64,000 nt of DNA from an uncultured Flavobacteriales bacterium (GCA_905182785.1 CAJJDF010000035.1:34993-98992), one strand, 5' to 3'. Shown: positions 51,201 through 63,423, counted from the first letter of the stretch. The notes: generated by a model not told the origin, from the letters alone. Numbers and translations are program-made.

Positions 51201-51377
51201 TTAATCTACAACTTTAACTAAATGTGATACTTTTCTTACCATTCCAAGTATTTGAGGAGTTGCCTCTTTTTCAATTACTTGATTCAATTTTTTAAAACCT
51301 AGAGCTTTTATAGTTCTCTTTTGTCTTAAAGGCTTCTTAATTGTACTTTTTACTTGTTTTATTCTAATAGTTGCCAT
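51201..51377 (-). CDS. rpmD: 50S ribosomal protein L30 (absent from supplied ORF track)
   Basis: hand translation MATIRIKQVKSTIKKPLRQKRTIKALGFKKLNQVIEKEATPQILGMVRKVSHLVKVVD* between rpsE and rplO. Confidence 0.98.
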   Translation of the reverse strand: MATIRIKQVKSTIKKPLRQKRTIKALGFKKLNQVIEKEATPQILGMVRKVSHLVKVVD

Positions 51378-51389
51378 ATTCGACTTTTT

Positions 51390-51896
51390 TTAACCGTTAA
51401 ATACTACATCTAAACTTACACCTCTTTGTTTAGCAATTTCTTTAGCACTTCTCATATTGTGTAATGCATTAATTGTTGCTTTAACAAGGTTATGTGGGTT
51501 AGACGATCCTTGAGATTTTGCTAGTACATCATGTACTCCAACGCTCTCAAGAACAGCTCTCATTGCACCTCCTGCAATAACTCCTGTACCATTTGATGCT
51601 GGCTTTAACAATACTCTTGCTCCTCCAAATTTCTCAAATTGAGAATGAGGTATAGTACCATTAATAATTGGAACTTTAATTAAATTCTTCTTTGCATTAT
51701 CAATAGCTTTAGTAATAGCTTCTGTTACTTCGTTAGCTTTTCCTAAACCGTGACCAACAATTCCGTCTTCATTTCCAACTACTACAATAGCAGAGAAAGA
51801 AAAATGACGTCCACCTTTGGTTACTTTTGTTACTCTATTAATTGCAACAACTTTATCCTTTAATTCTAAATCTCCCGATCTTAATAACTTAGACAT
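51390..51896 (-). CDS. rpsE: 30S ribosomal protein S5
   Basis: [30 protein letters not shown]. Confidence 0.99.
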   Translation of the reverse strand: MSKLLRSGDLELKDKVVAINRVTKVTKGGRHFSFSAIVVVGNEDGIVGHGLGKANEVTEAITKAIDNAKKNLIKVPIINGTIPHSQFEKFGGARVLLKPASNGTGVIAGGAMRAVLESVGVHDVLAKSQGSSNPHNLVKATINALHNMRSAKEIAKQRGVSLDVVFNG

Positions 51897-51906
51897 ATAA
51901 TCTTTT

Positions 51907-52257
51907 TTAAAATTTTAAACCATTTTCTCTTGCTCCTTCAGCTAACGCTTGAACTCTTCCGTGGTATACATAACCGTTACGGTCAAATACTACAGATTCA
52001 ATTCCAACTTCTTTTGCTTTGCTAGCAATTACAGCACCAACCTCTTTTGCTTTTTCAGTTTTAGTTCCTGCTACAAATCCTTTTACATAAGAAGTTGCTG
52101 AAGCTAATGTAACATTATTTTCGTCATCAATTAATTGAGCGTAAATTTCTTTGTTACTTCTGTATACAGAAAGTCTTGGTCTTGTCGGAGTACCAGAAAA
52201 CTTTTTTCTGATTCTTCTCTTTATTTTTGTTCTTCTTTGGTCTTTTGTTAATGGCAT
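51907..52257 (-). CDS. rplR: 50S ribosomal protein L18
   Basis: [20 protein letters not shown]. Confidence 0.99.
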   Translation of the reverse strand: MPLTKDQRRTKIKRRIRKKFSGTPTRPRLSVYRSNKEIYAQLIDDENNVTLASATSYVKGFVAGTKTEKAKEVGAVIASKAKEVGIESVVFDRNGYVYHGRVQALAEGARENGLKF

Positions 52258-52282
52258 CTTATATACTTTAACTTAATATTTA

Positions 52283-52837
52283 TTACTTAGCAGCTGTTTT
52301 ACCTGCTTTTCTTCTCAATACTTCTCCTACATACTTAATTCCTTTTCCTTTGTATGGTTCAGGTTTTCTAAAAGATCTAATTTTTGCTGCAACTTGACCA
52401 ATTAATTGTTTATCTGACGATTCCAATTTGATAACTGGTGGCTTTCCTTTTACAGTTTCAGCTACTATTTTCACTTCTGCAGGTATTTCCATTACTATTG
52501 GGTGAGAAAACCCTAAAGCTAACTCTAATAATTGACCAGAAACAGTTGCTCTGTAACCAACTCCTATTAATTCAAGATCTTTTGTGTAACCTTCAGTAAC
52601 TCCAATAATCATATTGTTTACCAAAGATCTATATAAACCGTGCATTGATCTAATATCTTTTTGATCTGAACTTCTTGCGAAAGATATTACTCCTTCTTCG
52701 TTCTTAATAGTAATACTAGAGTCAACAGATTGTGTTAATTCTCCTTTTTTTCCTTTCACAGTCACAACATTGTCTTTATCGACAGTTATTGTTACTCCTT
52801 CTGGAATTGTTACTATTGCGTTTCCTATTCTTGACAT
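52283..52837 (-). CDS. rplF: 50S ribosomal protein L6
   Basis: MSRIGNAIVTIPEGV; EPYKGKGIKYVGEVLRRKAGKTA. Confidence 0.99.
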   Translation of the reverse strand: MSRIGNAIVTIPEGVTITVDKDNVVTVKGKKGELTQSVDSSITIKNEEGVISFARSSDQKDIRSMHGLYRSLVNNMIIGVTEGYTKDLELIGVGYRATVSGQLLELALGFSHPIVMEIPAEVKIVAETVKGKPPVIKLESSDKQLIGQVAAKIRSFRKPEPYKGKGIKYVGEVLRRKAGKTAAK

Positions 52838-52849
52838 AATTCTATCTAA

Positions 52850-53248
52850 TTAGTATACGTGACATAAAACTTCACCTCCTACATTCAAATCAACTGCTTC
52901 TTTATTGGTTATAACACCTTTAGAAGTAGAAAGAATTGCTATCCCTAATCCATTCAATACTCTTGGCATTTCTTCTGCGCTTGTGTATTTTCTTAGACCT
53001 GGCTTACTAATTCTAATCAGTTTTGAAATTGAAGAAAGATTTGTTCTTGGATCGTATTTCAATGCTACTTTAATAATTCCTTGTTTGTCATCTTCAACTA
53101 ATTTATAGTTTAAGATATATCCTTTTTCTAATAATATCTTAGAAATAGACATTTTCATGTTAGATGCAGGGATTTCGACAACTCTATGTTTTGCCATAAT
53201 TCCGTTTCTAACTCTTGTTAAATAATCTGCTACTGGATCTGTTACCAT
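52850..53248 (-). CDS. rpsH: 30S ribosomal protein S8
   Basis: [31 protein letters not shown]-type C-terminus. Confidence 0.99.
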   Translation of the reverse strand: MVTDPVADYLTRVRNGIMAKHRVVEIPASNMKMSISKILLEKGYILNYKLVEDDKQGIIKVALKYDPRTNLSSISKLIRISKPGLRKYTSAEEMPRVLNGLGIAILSTSKGVITNKEAVDLNVGGEVLCHVY

Positions 53249-53275
53249 CTTTGTTCTCTTAAAAATATTTATTAA

Positions 53276-53545
53276 TTACCAACTTGCTTTTTTAACACCT
53301 GGTATCTTTCCTTCTAAAGCCATTTCTCTGAATGTTACACGAGAAATACCAAATTGTCTCATATAACCTCTTGGTCTACCAGTCAATTGACATCTATTGT
53401 GTAATCTTACAGGATTAGCATTTCTTGGAAGTTTTTGTAAACCTTCGTGATCACCTGCTTCAATTAATTCTTTTCTTTTTTGAGCGTATTTAGCAACCAT
53501 TGCTTCTCTTTTACGCTCTCTAGCTTTCATTGATTCTTTTGCCAT
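53276..53545 (-). CDS. rpsN: 30S ribosomal protein S14 (89-aa, zinc-free type)
   Basis: [27 protein letters not shown]...[19 protein letters not shown]. Confidence 0.99.
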   Translation of the reverse strand: MAKESMKARERKREAMVAKYAQKRKELIEAGDHEGLQKLPRNANPVRLHNRCQLTGRPRGYMRQFGISRVTFREMALEGKIPGVKKASW

Positions 53546-53548
53546 AAT

Positions 53549-54097
53549 TTATTTTTTAAAAGGAAATCCTAACTCTGTTAATAATACTTTAGCTTCCTCA
53601 TTCGTATCAGCTGTAGTTACAAAGGTAATATCCATTCCTGTAATATTCTTGATTTTATCAATATCAATTTCAGGAAATATAATTTGTTCTTTAACTCCTA
53701 ATGTAAAGTTTCCTCTACCATCAAATCCTTTTGCTTCTACTCCTCTAAAATCTCTTGTTCTTGGAAGTGAAATTGCTACGAATCTGTCAACAAATTCCCA
53801 CATTTTTGCTCCTCTTAAAGTAACTTTAGCTCCAATCGGCATTCCTTTTCTTAACTTAAAGTTAGAGATATCTTTCTTTGAGAAAGTTGCCATTGCCTTT
53901 TGACCAGTAATGATTGTCATTTCTTCAACTGCAGAGTCTACTAATTTTTTATCAGATACTGCTTTCCCTACTCCTTGACTTAAGCAAACTTTAGTCAATT
54001 TTGGTACTTGCATTACATTTTTATAACCAAATTTCTCAGTCATTGCAACTGTTACTCTTTCTTGGTAATCTTTTCTTAGTCTTGGTGTATATTCCAT
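53549..54097 (-). CDS. rplE: 50S ribosomal protein L5
   Basis: [32 protein letters not shown]. Confidence 0.99.
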   Translation of the reverse strand: MEYTPRLRKDYQERVTVAMTEKFGYKNVMQVPKLTKVCLSQGVGKAVSDKKLVDSAVEEMTIITGQKAMATFSKKDISNFKLRKGMPIGAKVTLRGAKMWEFVDRFVAISLPRTRDFRGVEAKGFDGRGNFTLGVKEQIIFPEIDIDKIKNITGMDITFVTTADTNEEAKVLLTELGFPFKK

Positions 54098-54099
54098 TG

Positions 54100-54468
54100 T
54101 TAACTAATTTCTTCTTGTGAATTTTTAGAATATCTAACAGATACTGTCTTCTTTCTTCCTTTTATCTCAACTTCCTTTCTTTTTCTACCTGTCTTTGTTG
54201 GCTCTCCAGAAGTTGGATCTAGCAACATTAAGTTAGAAATATGGATTGTTGGATCTTTCTCAACTATTCCACCTTCAGGAAAATTCTTATCAGCATTAGG
54301 TTTTACGTGTTTTTTAATTGGACGTAATGTGTCTCCTTCAATTCCTCTAATAACTACTCTAGAAGTTTTTTTGTTAATTGAAATTACTTCGGCTTTTTTA
54401 CCTTTAGAAACTCCAGTAGAAACAAAAACGTTATCTCCTACTTTGATATGTAATTTTTTATTTGTCAT
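54100..54468 (-). CDS. rplX: 50S ribosomal protein L24 (start MTNKKLHIK preferred)
   Basis: [27 protein letters not shown] (KOW); ORF-track start 54480 is 12 nt longer. Confidence 0.98.
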   Translation of the reverse strand: MTNKKLHIKVGDNVFVSTGVSKGKKAEVISINKKTSRVVIRGIEGDTLRPIKKHVKPNADKNFPEGGIVEKDPTIHISNLMLLDPTSGEPTKTGRKRKEVEIKGRKKTVSVRYSKNSQEEIS

Positions 54469-54480
54469 AATCCTTTTCAA

Positions 54481-54849
54481 TTATAGCACTTCTGGTGCTA
54501 ATGAAACAATCTTCATAAATTGTTTATCTCTTAGTTCTCTAGCTACAGGGCCAAAAATTCTTGTTCCTCTCATTTCTCCACCTTCGTTAAGAATAACTGC
54601 TGCGTTATCATCAAATCTGATATAAGAACCATCTGGTCTTCTTATTTCTTTTTTTGTTCTAACAACTACTGCTTTAGAAACGGAACCTTTTTTAATATTT
54701 CCATTTGGTGTTGCAGATTTTATAGCTACTACTATTTTATCTCCGATAGATGCATATCTTTTCCCAGAACCTCCAAGTACTCTAATAACTAGTACTTCTT
54801 TTGCTCCACTGTTGTCTGCAACTTTTAATCTTGATTCTTGTTGTACCAT
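54481..54849 (-). CDS. rplN: 50S ribosomal protein L14
   Basis: [27 protein letters not shown]. Confidence 0.99.
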   Translation of the reverse strand: MVQQESRLKVADNSGAKEVLVIRVLGGSGKRYASIGDKIVVAIKSATPNGNIKKGSVSKAVVVRTKKEIRRPDGSYIRFDDNAAVILNEGGEMRGTRIFGPVARELRDKQFMKIVSLAPEVL

Positions 54850-54861
54850 CTTTGTAAATAA

Positions 54862-55116
54862 TTATTTTGCTCTTTCGATAATTTCAGCTAATCTCCAACG
54901 TTTGTTCTTGCTTAATGGTCTTGTTTCCATAATACGAACTACATCTCCTTCATTACACTCATTCTTTTCATCATGAGCCATAAATTTGTTCGACTTTTTT
55001 AGGAATTTCCCATACATTGCGTGTTTTTCTCTTCTTTCAACAAGTACAGTAATGGATTTATCCATTTTTTGACTTGTAACAATGCCTACTCTTTCTTTTC
55101 TTAAATTTCTTTCCAT
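54862..55116 (-). CDS. rpsQ: 30S ribosomal protein S17
   Basis: [27 protein letters not shown]. Confidence 0.99.
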   Translation of the reverse strand: MERNLRKERVGIVTSQKMDKSITVLVERREKHAMYGKFLKKSNKFMAHDEKNECNEGDVVRIMETRPLSKNKRWRLAEIIERAK

Positions 55117-55125
55117 TTGGAACTA

Positions 55126-55326
55126 TTATTTTGCTGTACTAGTTTTTCTATTAGTAAGCTCAGTTTTAATCCTTGCAATTGTCCTTCTTGTAGATCTAAT
55201 TATCATTGGATTCTCAATATCTGATACCTTATGGTTTAATTTCAATTTGTTTAAAAATACTCTTTTATCTTTCAACTCTTGAGTTAAATCCTTATCAGCT
55301 AATTCTACTATTTCTTTATTCTTCAT
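55126..55326 (-). CDS. rpmC: 50S ribosomal protein L29
   Basis: small L29-like ORF in canonical position, RRTIARIKTEL. Confidence 0.98.
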   Translation of the reverse strand: MKNKEIVELADKDLTQELKDKRVFLNKLKLNHKVSDIENPMIIRSTRRTIARIKTELTNRKTSTAK

Positions 55327-55341
55327 CTCTAAAATTATTAA

Positions 55342-55761
55342 TTATTCTGCGAAATCTCTTCTAAGAACAAATTTTGTTTTTACAGGTAATTTTTGTGCGG
55401 CTAACCTCATAGCTTCTTTAGCTACTTCTAATGAAACACCATCTGCTTCAAACATTACTCTACCTGGCTTAATAGCTGCAACATAGTGACTCAAAGAACC
55501 TTTACCCTTTCCTTGTCTAACTTCAGCAGGCTTACTTGTTACTGGCTTGTCCGGAAAAATTCTTATCCAAACTTTACCTTCTCTCTTCATGTATCTTGTA
55601 ACAGCAATACGAGCTGCTTCAATTTGTCTAGATGTTATCCATCCTTCTTCCATTGTTTTTAGTCCGTAAGAACCAAAAGCTACATGGTTTCCTCTATAAG
55701 CTAAACCTTTCAGTTTACCTTTCTGGGCATTTCTATATTTTACTCTTTTAGGTTGTAACAT
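55342..55761 (-). CDS. rplP: 50S ribosomal protein L16
   Basis: [46 protein letters not shown]. Confidence 0.99.
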   Translation of the reverse strand: MLQPKRVKYRNAQKGKLKGLAYRGNHVAFGSYGLKTMEEGWITSRQIEAARIAVTRYMKREGKVWIRIFPDKPVTSKPAEVRQGKGKGSLSHYVAAIKPGRVMFEADGVSLEVAKEAMRLAAQKLPVKTKFVLRRDFAE

Positions 55762-55787
55762 TATTACAGAGTTATTAAATTATTATA

Positions 55788-56498
55788 TTATCTTCTTCTT
55801 GGCTTTCTATTTGCTCCTTTATTATCTCTAGGTGCTTTTCCTCCTTTATCAAGGTTCGGAGATAAATCTCTTTTCCCAAATACTTCTCCTTTACAAATCC
55901 ATACTTTAACACCAATTCTTCCATACTGTGTATGTGCTTCAGATAAAGCATAATCAATATCAGCTCTAAATGTATGCAATGGAGTTCTACCCTCTTTATG
56001 CATTTCACTTCTTGCCATCTCTGCTCCGTTCAATCTTCCACTAATCTTGATCTTAATACCTTCAGCACCCATTCTCATGGTAGCAGCTAAAGCCATTTTC
56101 ATTGCTCTTCTGTAAGAAATTCTTGCTTCAATTTGTCTTGCAATTCCTTCTCCAACTAATACAGCATCTAGTTCAGGTCTTTTAACTTCAAAAATATTTA
56201 TTTGAATATCATTTCCTGTAAGTTTTTTCAACTCTTCTTTTAACTTGTCTACTTCAGAACCACCCTTTCCAATAATAACTCCTGGTCTAGCTGTATGAAT
56301 AGTAACTGTTACAAACTTAAGTGTTCTTTCAATTACAACTTTAGCAACACTTGCTTTTCTTAATCTAGCATTGATGTAAGTTCTAATTTTGTGATCTTGA
56401 ACAATCTTATCCTTATAGTCATCTCCACCATACCAGTTCGAGTCCCATCCTTTGATGTATCCTAATCTATTCCCTATCGGGTTTGTCTTTTGTCCCAT
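55788..56498 (-). CDS. rpsC: 30S ribosomal protein S3
   Basis: [25 protein letters not shown] domain. Confidence 0.99.
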   Translation of the reverse strand: MGQKTNPIGNRLGYIKGWDSNWYGGDDYKDKIVQDHKIRTYINARLRKASVAKVVIERTLKFVTVTIHTARPGVIIGKGGSEVDKLKEELKKLTGNDIQINIFEVKRPELDAVLVGEGIARQIEARISYRRAMKMALAATMRMGAEGIKIKISGRLNGAEMARSEMHKEGRTPLHTFRADIDYALSEAHTQYGRIGVKVWICKGEVFGKRDLSPNLDKGGKAPRDNKGANRKPRRR

Positions 56499-56499
56499 A

Positions 56500-56886
56500 T
56501 TATAAAGTGTCTACTAAAAGAGTTACGTGATTTGATCTTTTTCTTATTCTGTGTGCTCTACCTTGTGGAGCTGGTTTAATTCTTTTAAGAGTTGGTCCAG
56601 GTCCTACAGTAATAGATTTCACAAACAAATTGTCTGGTTGTTCACCTTCATTTTTTGCTTGCCAATTTGCAACTGCAGATAATAGAAGCTTTTCTAAATA
56701 TCCTGATGCATCTTTTGGATTATGTCTTAACAAAATTAATGATTTTGCTACTTCTTCACCTCTTATAAGGTCAGCAACAAGTCTCATCTTTCTTGCAGGT
56801 ATAGGACATTTATTAAGTTTAGCAAATGCTAAGCTCTTTTTTTCCTCTTTTATTTTTTCGGCCATTAGCCTTTTTCTAGCTCCCAT
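56500..56886 (-). CDS. rplV: 50S ribosomal protein L22
   Basis: [32 protein letters not shown]. Confidence 0.99.
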   Translation of the reverse strand: MGARKRLMAEKIKEEKKSLAFAKLNKCPIPARKMRLVADLIRGEEVAKSLILLRHNPKDASGYLEKLLLSAVANWQAKNEGEQPDNLFVKSITVGPGPTLKRIKPAPQGRAHRIRKRSNHVTLLVDTL

Positions 56887-56907
56887 GTTTCTAAATTAAT
56901 TTCTTAA

Positions 56908-57180
56908 TTACTTTTTACCTTTCTTCCCTCCGTGTCCTCTAAAATTTCTAGTTGGCGAGAATTCTCCTAACTTGTGTCCTACCATGTTCTCTGTAACATA
57001 AACTGGTATGAACTTATTACCATTGTGAACAGCAAATGTGTGTCCAACAAAATCTGGTGTAATAGTTGAAGCTCTTGACCAAGTTTTAATTACAGCCTTC
57101 TTTCCGGACTCATTTACTTTATCTAACTTCTTGTATAACTTATAGTATACAAACGGTGGTTTTTTTAAGGATCTACTCAT
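56908..57180 (-). CDS. rpsS: 30S ribosomal protein S19
   Basis: [28 protein letters not shown]. Confidence 0.99.
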   Translation of the reverse strand: MSRSLKKPPFVYYKLYKKLDKVNESGKKAVIKTWSRASTITPDFVGHTFAVHNGNKFIPVYVTENMVGHKLGEFSPTRNFRGHGGKKGKK

Positions 57181-57187
57181 CTTTTAA

Positions 57188-58015
57188 TTATTTCTTCCTT
57201 CTTTCGATTATTAATCTGTTAGACTTTTTAGTCTTACTTCTTGTCTTATATCCTTTAGCAGGTATACCATTTCTTGATCTTGGATGACCTCCTGAAGATT
57301 TACCTTCACCACCTCCCATTGGGTGATCAACTGGATTCATTACTACCCCTCTTACTCTAGGTCTTCTACCTAACCATCTACTTCTTCCTGCTTTACCTGA
57401 TCTTACCAAGTTATGTGTAGGATTTGAAACTGATCCGATAGTAGCTAAACAAGTCTGTAATATCATTCTTGTTTCTCCTGAAGGTAATTTGATAATAGCA
57501 TACTTACCATCCCTTGCGTTTAATTGAGCATAAGTTCCAGCACCTCTTGCCAAAATACCTCCTTTTCCAGGATGTAATTCAATATTATGTATTGTAGTTC
57601 CCAAAGGAATTTCACTCAAAAACAATGCATTTCCAACATTTGGTTCAACACCTTCTCCAGAATTAATTTTGTCTCCTACTTTTAATCCGTTTGGAGCAAT
57701 AATATAATGTCTTTCTCCATCAGTGTATTCAACTAATGCAATTCTTGCACTTCTGTTTGGATCATACTCAATAGTTAATACATCACCTATAACTCCAAAT
57801 TTGCTTCTTTGGAAATCAATAACTCTGTATCTTCTTTTATGACCACCACCACGGTATCTCATTGTCATCTTCCCTTGATTATTTCTACCTCCCGATTTTT
57901 TAATCGGTCTCAATAAACTCTTTTCAGGGTTATTTGAAGTAGTAATGTCAGAAAAATCATCAGCAATTTTATGCCTTTGTCCTGGTGTTGTTGGTTTTAA
58001 TTTTCTTACTCCCAT
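57188..58015 (-). CDS. rplB: 50S ribosomal protein L2
   Basis: [38 protein letters not shown]. Confidence 0.99.
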   Translation of the reverse strand: MGVRKLKPTTPGQRHKIADDFSDITTSNNPEKSLLRPIKKSGGRNNQGKMTMRYRGGGHKRRYRVIDFQRSKFGVIGDVLTIEYDPNRSARIALVEYTDGERHYIIAPNGLKVGDKINSGEGVEPNVGNALFLSEIPLGTTIHNIELHPGKGGILARGAGTYAQLNARDGKYAIIKLPSGETRMILQTCLATIGSVSNPTHNLVRSGKAGRSRWLGRRPRVRGVVMNPVDHPMGGGEGKSSGGHPRSRNGIPAKGYKTRSKTKKSNRLIIERRKK

Positions 58016-58020
58016 TTTTA

Positions 58021-58317
58021 TTAAATATTACTGTAGAAATCTATTGCATCTCCATCAACTAGAGTTATCATAGCTTTCTTAATAGCTTTTGTTCTTTGAA
58101 ATATTAATCCTTTGTTCGTATGCTTCATTTCTTTCTTTCCACCTCCAAGGTTCATTGTATTGACCCTTCTCACTTTCACATCATATAATGATTCAACAGC
58201 ATTCTTAATGTCTACCTTAGTTGCTCTTTTATCAACTTCGAAGGTATAAGTATTATTATTTTCGATAAAGTATTCAGATTTTTCTGAAATTATCGGTCTT
58301 TTTAAAATCTCGCTCAT
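58021..58317 (-). CDS. rplW: 50S ribosomal protein L23
   Basis: [29 protein letters not shown]. Confidence 0.99.
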   Translation of the reverse strand: MSEILKRPIISEKSEYFIENNNTYTFEVDKRATKVDIKNAVESLYDVKVRRVNTMNLGGGKKEMKHTNKGLIFQRTKAIKKAMITLVDGDAIDFYSNI

Positions 58318-58328
58318 CTTTCTTTATA

Positions 58329-58955
58329 TTATGCTAAGTAAGTATCAATTGTTTTTAAAGCACTTTCTGTAACAACTAACATGTTGGCATTCATTACATC
58401 ATAACTACTAATTGAGTCAGCTGTTGCAACTCTTGCTCCCTTAATATTTCTTGAAGAGATATATATCGCTTCGTTTTTTTCGGGCAACAAAAATAATGAT
58501 TTTCCTGAGTCAATTCCTAATTTTTCTAGAATTATTTTGAACTCTTTTGTTTTAGTTTCTTTCATTACAAAATCTTCTAATACAATAATCTCATTTTTTT
58601 GAGCTTTATAAGTCAGTGCAGACTTTCTTGCAACTTTCTTTAATTTCTTATTCAATTTGAAATCATAGTCTCTAGGAGAAGGAGCAAAAACAGTACCTCC
58701 ACCTTTGAATAAAGGGGATTTGATACTTCCTGCTCTTGCAGTACCCGTACCTTTTTGTTTTTTAATCTTTCTAGTAGAACCTATTACTTCAGCTCTTTCT
58801 TTTGCCTTACTTGTTCCTTGTCTTCTTCTAGCTAAATACCATTTGACATCCAAATAGATTGCGTGATCGTTAGGTTCAACAGCAAAAATATCTTTATTTA
58901 GAGTAACCTTCTTTCCTGAAGATTTACCATCTATATTTTGTATTTCTATGCTCAT
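58329..58955 (-). CDS. rplD: 50S ribosomal protein L4
   Basis: RRQGTSKAKERAEVIGSTRKIKKQKGTGTARAGS. Confidence 0.99.
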   Translation of the reverse strand: MSIEIQNIDGKSSGKKVTLNKDIFAVEPNDHAIYLDVKWYLARRRQGTSKAKERAEVIGSTRKIKKQKGTGTARAGSIKSPLFKGGGTVFAPSPRDYDFKLNKKLKKVARKSALTYKAQKNEIIVLEDFVMKETKTKEFKIILEKLGIDSGKSLFLLPEKNEAIYISSRNIKGARVATADSISSYDVMNANMLVVTESALKTIDTYLA

Positions 58956-59578
58956 TACTTTTCTACTATTACGAAGTTTCCATTATAACCTGGGATAGCT
59001 CCTTTTACTAATACTAAATTCTTTTCTGCAAGAACTTTTACAATTTTCAAGTTTTGAGTTTTGATCCTAACATCTCCCATTTGTCCACCCATTCTCATTC
59101 CTTTGAATACTTTCGCAGGATAAGAGGCTGCACCAATTGATCCTGGAGCTCTTAATCTGTTATGTTGACCGTGAGTAGCTTGTCCTACCCCAGCAAAGTT
59201 ATGTCTCTTCACAACTCCTTGAAAACCTTTCCCTTTTGAAGTTCCAACTACATCTACAAATTGACCTTCAGCAAAAACATCTGCTGCAGAAATTGTATCT
59301 CCTAATTTTACTTCGTTTGGAAATGTTTCAAACTCTACTAATTTTCTCTTTGGAGAAGTTTTAGCTTTCTTGAAATGACCTTGCATAGCTGCAGGTGTGT
59401 TTTTCTCTTTTTTCTCATCATAACCAACTTGTACTGCTGAATAACCATCAGTCGCATCAGTTTTGATTTGAGTAACTACACACGGGCCAAGCTCAATGAT
59501 TGTACATGGTATATTCTTACCATTTTCATCAAATATGCTTGTCATTCCTCTTTTTCTTCCTATTAATCCAGTTGCCAT
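58955..59578 (-). CDS. rplC: 50S ribosomal protein L3
   Basis: [39 protein letters not shown]. Confidence 0.99.
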   Translation of the reverse strand: MATGLIGRKRGMTSIFDENGKNIPCTIIELGPCVVTQIKTDATDGYSAVQVGYDEKKEKNTPAAMQGHFKKAKTSPKRKLVEFETFPNEVKLGDTISAADVFAEGQFVDVVGTSKGKGFQGVVKRHNFAGVGQATHGQHNRLRAPGSIGAASYPAKVFKGMRMGGQMGDVRIKTQNLKIVKVLAEKNLVLVKGAIPGYNGNFVIVEK

Positions 59579-59585
59579 AATCTAC

Positions 59586-59897
59586 TTATACTTTTATTTC
59601 AACATTTACACCACTTGGCAATTCTAATTTCATTAATGCGTCAATTGTCTTGGCTGCATTTGAATTGCTGTAGATATCTATTAGTCTTTTATAAGAACTT
59701 AATTCGAATTGTTCTCTCGCTTTTTTATTCACGTGAGGTGATTTCAATACAGTGTAAATTCTTTTATGAGTTGGTAATGGAATTGGTCCACTCACAACTG
59801 CTCCTGTAACTTTTACAGTTTTAACGATTTTCTCAGCTGACTTATCAACTAAGTTGTGATCGTATGATTTTAGTTTTATTCTAATCTTTTGACTCAT
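59586..59897 (-). CDS. rpsJ: 30S ribosomal protein S10
   Basis: [24 protein letters not shown]. Confidence 0.99.
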   Translation of the reverse strand: MSQKIRIKLKSYDHNLVDKSAEKIVKTVKVTGAVVSGPIPLPTHKRIYTVLKSPHVNKKAREQFELSSYKRLIDIYSNSNAAKTIDALMKLELPSGVNVEIKV

Positions 59898-59909
59898 GAT
59901 AAAGTTTTA

Positions 59910-62042
59910 TTAAGCTTCTACTTGACCTTTTGCTTTTGCAAGCACTTCAGTCGTGATATTTCTTGGTGCTTCTTGGAAGTGTGAAAACTCCATAGTTGAA
60001 GTTGCTCTTCCTGAAGACATTGTTCTTAATTGTGTTACGTATCCAAACATTTCTGATAATGGAACTTTAGCTTTTATAATTTTTGCTCCAGCTCTGTCAT
60101 CCATTCCATCTACTTGACCTCTTCTTCTGTTCAAATCTCCTACTATATCCCCCATGTTAACTTCTGGTGTTACCACCTCTAGTTTCATGATTGGTTCAAG
60201 TAAGACTGCTCCTGCTTCCTTACAAGCATGTTTAAATGCTAATTTAGCTGCAATCTCAAAAGATAATTGATCTGAATCCACTGCGTGAAATGATCCATCT
60301 TTTAATGTTACTTTTAAAGAATCAATTGGGAATCCTGCAAGGATACCATTTTTCATTGCTTCTTTAAAACCTTTCTCTACAGAAGGAACAAATTCTTTTG
60401 GAATATTTCCACCCTTGATTGTATTTACGAATTCTAATCCTTCTTTTTCTGGATCACCTGGCTCTACATTTACAATAATATCTGCAAATTTACCTCTACC
60501 CCCAGATTGTTTTTTGTATAATTCTCTGTGGTTAACTGCTTTTGTGATATTCTCTTTATAAGATACCTGTGGAGCTCCTTGGTTTACTTCAACATTAAAT
60601 TCTCTTTTCAATCTATCAATAAGAATCTCTAAGTGAAGCTCACCCATTCCTGAAATCACTGTTTGTCCAGTGTCTTCATCAGTTTTAATAACAAATGTAG
60701 GATCTTCTTCAGCTAATTTACCAAGTCCAACACCTAATTTATCAACATCTGCTTGAGTTTTTGGCTCAATTGCTACACCAATTACTGGTGTTGGGAAAGT
60801 CATAGACTCAAGAATAATTGGGTGCTTTAAATCACACAATGTATCTCCAGTTCTGATGTCTTTAAATCCTACAGCAGCTCCAATATCTCCTGCTTCAATA
60901 CTATCTATAGCATTTTGCTTGTTAGAGTGCATTTGGAATATTCTTGAAATTCTTTCTTTTTTGTTTGTTCTTGTATTCAATATATAAGAACCAGCATCCA
61001 AAGTTCCTGAATATGCTCTAAAGAAACACAATCTCCCTACAAAAGGATCTGTTGCAATCTTAAATGCTAAAGCTGCAAAAGGTTCGTCTGCATTTGGCTT
61101 TCTTTGATCTTCTTCGTCTGTTCTTGGGTCAATTCCAATAATAGCTTCTACATCCATTGGAGAAGGTAAAAATCTAATTACTGCATCCAACATTGCTTGA
61201 ACTCCTTTGTTTTTAAAGGCAGAACCACACATCATTGGTATAATTGACATATCGATTGTTGCTTTTCTCAAAGCTTCGATTACTTCTTCTTCTGTAATTG
61301 AATTCTCATCTTCGAAGAATTTCTCCATCAATGTATCATCATATTCAGCAACTGATTCAATTAACTTTGCTCTATATTCAGCAACTACTTCAGTTAAATC
61401 AGCAGGAATTTCTACTTCTTTGTAAGTCATTCCGTATCCTTCCTCATCCCAAACAATTCCTTTCATTGAAATTAAATCAATAACTCCTTCGAAGTCATCT
61501 TCATCTCCAATTGGAATCTGCAGTGGTACAGGATTTCCTCCTAACATTTCTCTTACTTGGTCACAAACTTTTAAAAAGTCAGCTCCTTGTCTGTCCATTT
61601 TATTTACAAAACCAAGTCTTGGTACTCTGTATTTATCAGCTTGTCTCCATACAGTTTCAGATTGTGGTTCTACACCATCTACTGCACTAAACAAAGCGAC
61701 AACACCATCTAATATTCTTAATGACCTTTCCACCTCTACCGTAAAATCTACGTGACCTGGAGTATCAATAATGTTAATTTTATATTCTTCAGAACTTGGT
61801 AATTCTACTCCTCTATCTGTAGGGAATTTCCAAGTACAAGTTGTAGCTGCAGAAGTAATTGTAATACCTCTTTCTGCCTCTTGCTCCATCCAGTCCATAG
61901 TAGATGCTCCATCATGAACTTCTCCTATCTTATGGTTAATTCCAGTATAAAAAAGAATACGCTCTGTTGTTGTTGTTTTACCAGCATCAATGTGAGCAGC
62001 AATCCCAATATTCCTTGTTTTTGTTAAATCTCTCTTTGCCAT
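59910..62042 (-). CDS. fusA: translation elongation factor G
   Basis: [45 protein letters not shown]. Confidence 0.99.
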   Translation of the reverse strand: MAKRDLTKTRNIGIAAHIDAGKTTTTERILFYTGINHKIGEVHDGASTMDWMEQEAERGITITSAATTCTWKFPTDRGVELPSSEEYKINIIDTPGHVDFTVEVERSLRILDGVVALFSAVDGVEPQSETVWRQADKYRVPRLGFVNKMDRQGADFLKVCDQVREMLGGNPVPLQIPIGDEDDFEGVIDLISMKGIVWDEEGYGMTYKEVEIPADLTEVVAEYRAKLIESVAEYDDTLMEKFFEDENSITEEEVIEALRKATIDMSIIPMMCGSAFKNKGVQAMLDAVIRFLPSPMDVEAIIGIDPRTDEEDQRKPNADEPFAALAFKIATDPFVGRLCFFRAYSGTLDAGSYILNTRTNKKERISRIFQMHSNKQNAIDSIEAGDIGAAVGFKDIRTGDTLCDLKHPIILESMTFPTPVIGVAIEPKTQADVDKLGVGLGKLAEEDPTFVIKTDEDTGQTVISGMGELHLEILIDRLKREFNVEVNQGAPQVSYKENITKAVNHRELYKKQSGGRGKFADIIVNVEPGDPEKEGLEFVNTIKGGNIPKEFVPSVEKGFKEAMKNGILAGFPIDSLKVTLKDGSFHAVDSDQLSFEIAAKLAFKHACKEAGAVLLEPIMKLEVVTPEVNMGDIVGDLNRRRGQVDGMDDRAGAKIIKAKVPLSEMFGYVTQLRTMSSGRATSTMEFSHFQEAPRNITTEVLAKAKGQVEA

Positions 62043-62045
62043 CTC

Positions 62046-62516
62046 TTAAAATCTAAAATGTGAAAATGCTTTGTTTGCTTCAGCCATTCTTAAGGTATCT
62101 TCTTTCTTTTTGAAAGCTCCTCCTTCTTCTTTAAAAGCTGCCATAATTTCTGAAGCTAATTTTTGCCCCATAGTATTGTCATTTCTTTTTCTAGAAAATG
62201 TGATCAACCATTTCATTCCTAAAGATTCTTTTCTTTCTTCTCTAATTGGCTGTGGAATTTGGTAAGTTGCCCCACCTACTCTTCTACTTCTAACTTCTAC
62301 ATCAGGAGTAATGTTTTTTAATCCTTTTTTGAAAACCTCCAATGGAGCTTCGTCTTCAATTTTAGATTCAATTATATCTAGTGCTGTGTAAAAAATATCG
62401 AACGCTAGTTCTTTTTTACCGTGCATCATCAAATTGTTTACAAATTTGGTGATTTGAATATCATTAAACTTTGGGTCTGGTAATATTCTATGTTTTTTGG
62501 CGGTCTTTCTTCTCAT
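62046..62516 (-). CDS. rpsG: 30S ribosomal protein S7
   Basis: MRRKTAKKHRILPDPKFND; EVRSRRVGGATYQIPQ. Confidence 0.99.
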   Translation of the reverse strand: MRRKTAKKHRILPDPKFNDIQITKFVNNLMMHGKKELAFDIFYTALDIIESKIEDEAPLEVFKKGLKNITPDVEVRSRRVGGATYQIPQPIREERKESLGMKWLITFSRKRNDNTMGQKLASEIMAAFKEEGGAFKKKEDTLRMAEANKAFSHFRF

Positions 62517-62553
62517 AACTTTGTGTTATAATACTCCTTCGTATTAGGTTATT

Positions 62554-62928
62554 TTATTTTTTTGGCTTTTTTGTTCCGTATTTAGATCTTCTTTGAGTTC
62601 TACCATCTACTCCGGCAGTATCTAAAGACCCTCTTACTATGTGGTATCTTACACCAGGAAGATCTTTTACTCTTCCTCCTCTTACCAACACAATACTGTG
62701 CTCTTGTAAGTTGTGACCTTCACCACCAATGTATGCATTCACTTCTTTTCCGTTAGTCAATCTAACTCTTGCAACTTTTCTCATTGCTGAATTAGGTTTT
62801 TTAGGTGTTGCGGTGTAAACTCTTACACACACACCTCTCTTTTGCGGACAAGAGTTCAATGCTATAGACTTACTAACCTTTGTGTTAGAAGTTCTTCCTT
62901 TTCTTATTAATTGTTGTATTGTAGGCAT
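62554..62928 (-). CDS. rpsL: 30S ribosomal protein S12
   Basis: [35 protein letters not shown]. Confidence 0.99.
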   Translation of the reverse strand: MPTIQQLIRKGRTSNTKVSKSIALNSCPQKRGVCVRVYTATPKKPNSAMRKVARVRLTNGKEVNAYIGGEGHNLQEHSIVLVRGGRVKDLPGVRYHIVRGSLDTAGVDGRTQRRSKYGTKKPKK

Positions 62929-62972
62929 TGTTACTATTTAATTAAATACTGTTTTTACCATTTATCAGGGTG

Positions 62973-63002
62973 CAAATCTACAAGTTTTTTTTGTATTTCC
63001 AA
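62973..63002 (-). promoter_or_regulatory. Bacteroidetes-type promoter TTG-N19-TAGATTTG driving rpsL operon
   Basis: minus-strand TTG(63002..63000), 19-nt spacer, TAGATTTG(62980..62973), exact TAnnTTTG match 45 nt upstream of rpsL ATG. Confidence 0.8.
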
Positions 63003-63119
63003 CTGTTTTCAAGTTTGATTTGAAAAAAAACTGATATTTATGCTTTTGAAATGCAAAATACACTTTCAAACCCTTATATATATTAAAAAGAGAGGTGTAA
63101 TAAAATTTAAAAAATATTA

Positions 63120-63422
63120 TTATTTTTCTTCTGTGATAATAAAAAGCTCTTCATCTGATTTTTTCATCCAAAATGTTTCTCTGGCATATTTTTCTGGATT
63201 AATTAAAATCAATGCTTTTTTCTCTTCTGCTTGCTGTATTCTTTTTTCCTTAAATGCCCATTCTGTATCAAGGCTATTTATTTTACTTTTAGTATTATAC
63301 AATGAAAACAAATTAACATCTTCAAAAAACAAAACCCATACAAATAAAACTACAAATGAAATTGCCCATTTGTTTTTTAAAAAATTTGGAATCTTTTCTC
63401 CTATGGATTTTATAAATTTCAT
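63120..63422 (-). CDS. DivIC/FtsB-like septum formation initiator family protein
   Basis: short protein with one N-terminal TM, helical region and NPEKYARETFWMKKSDEELFII tail typical of the family. Confidence 0.82.
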   Translation of the reverse strand: MKFIKSIGEKIPNFLKNKWAISFVVLFVWVLFFEDVNLFSLYNTKSKINSLDTEWAFKEKRIQQAEEKKALILINPEKYARETFWMKKSDEELFIITEEK

Positions 63423-63423
63423 T

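Noticed and set aside
55775-56008. 77-aa minus-strand ORF overlapping rpsC
   Set aside because: Alternative frame of rpsC.
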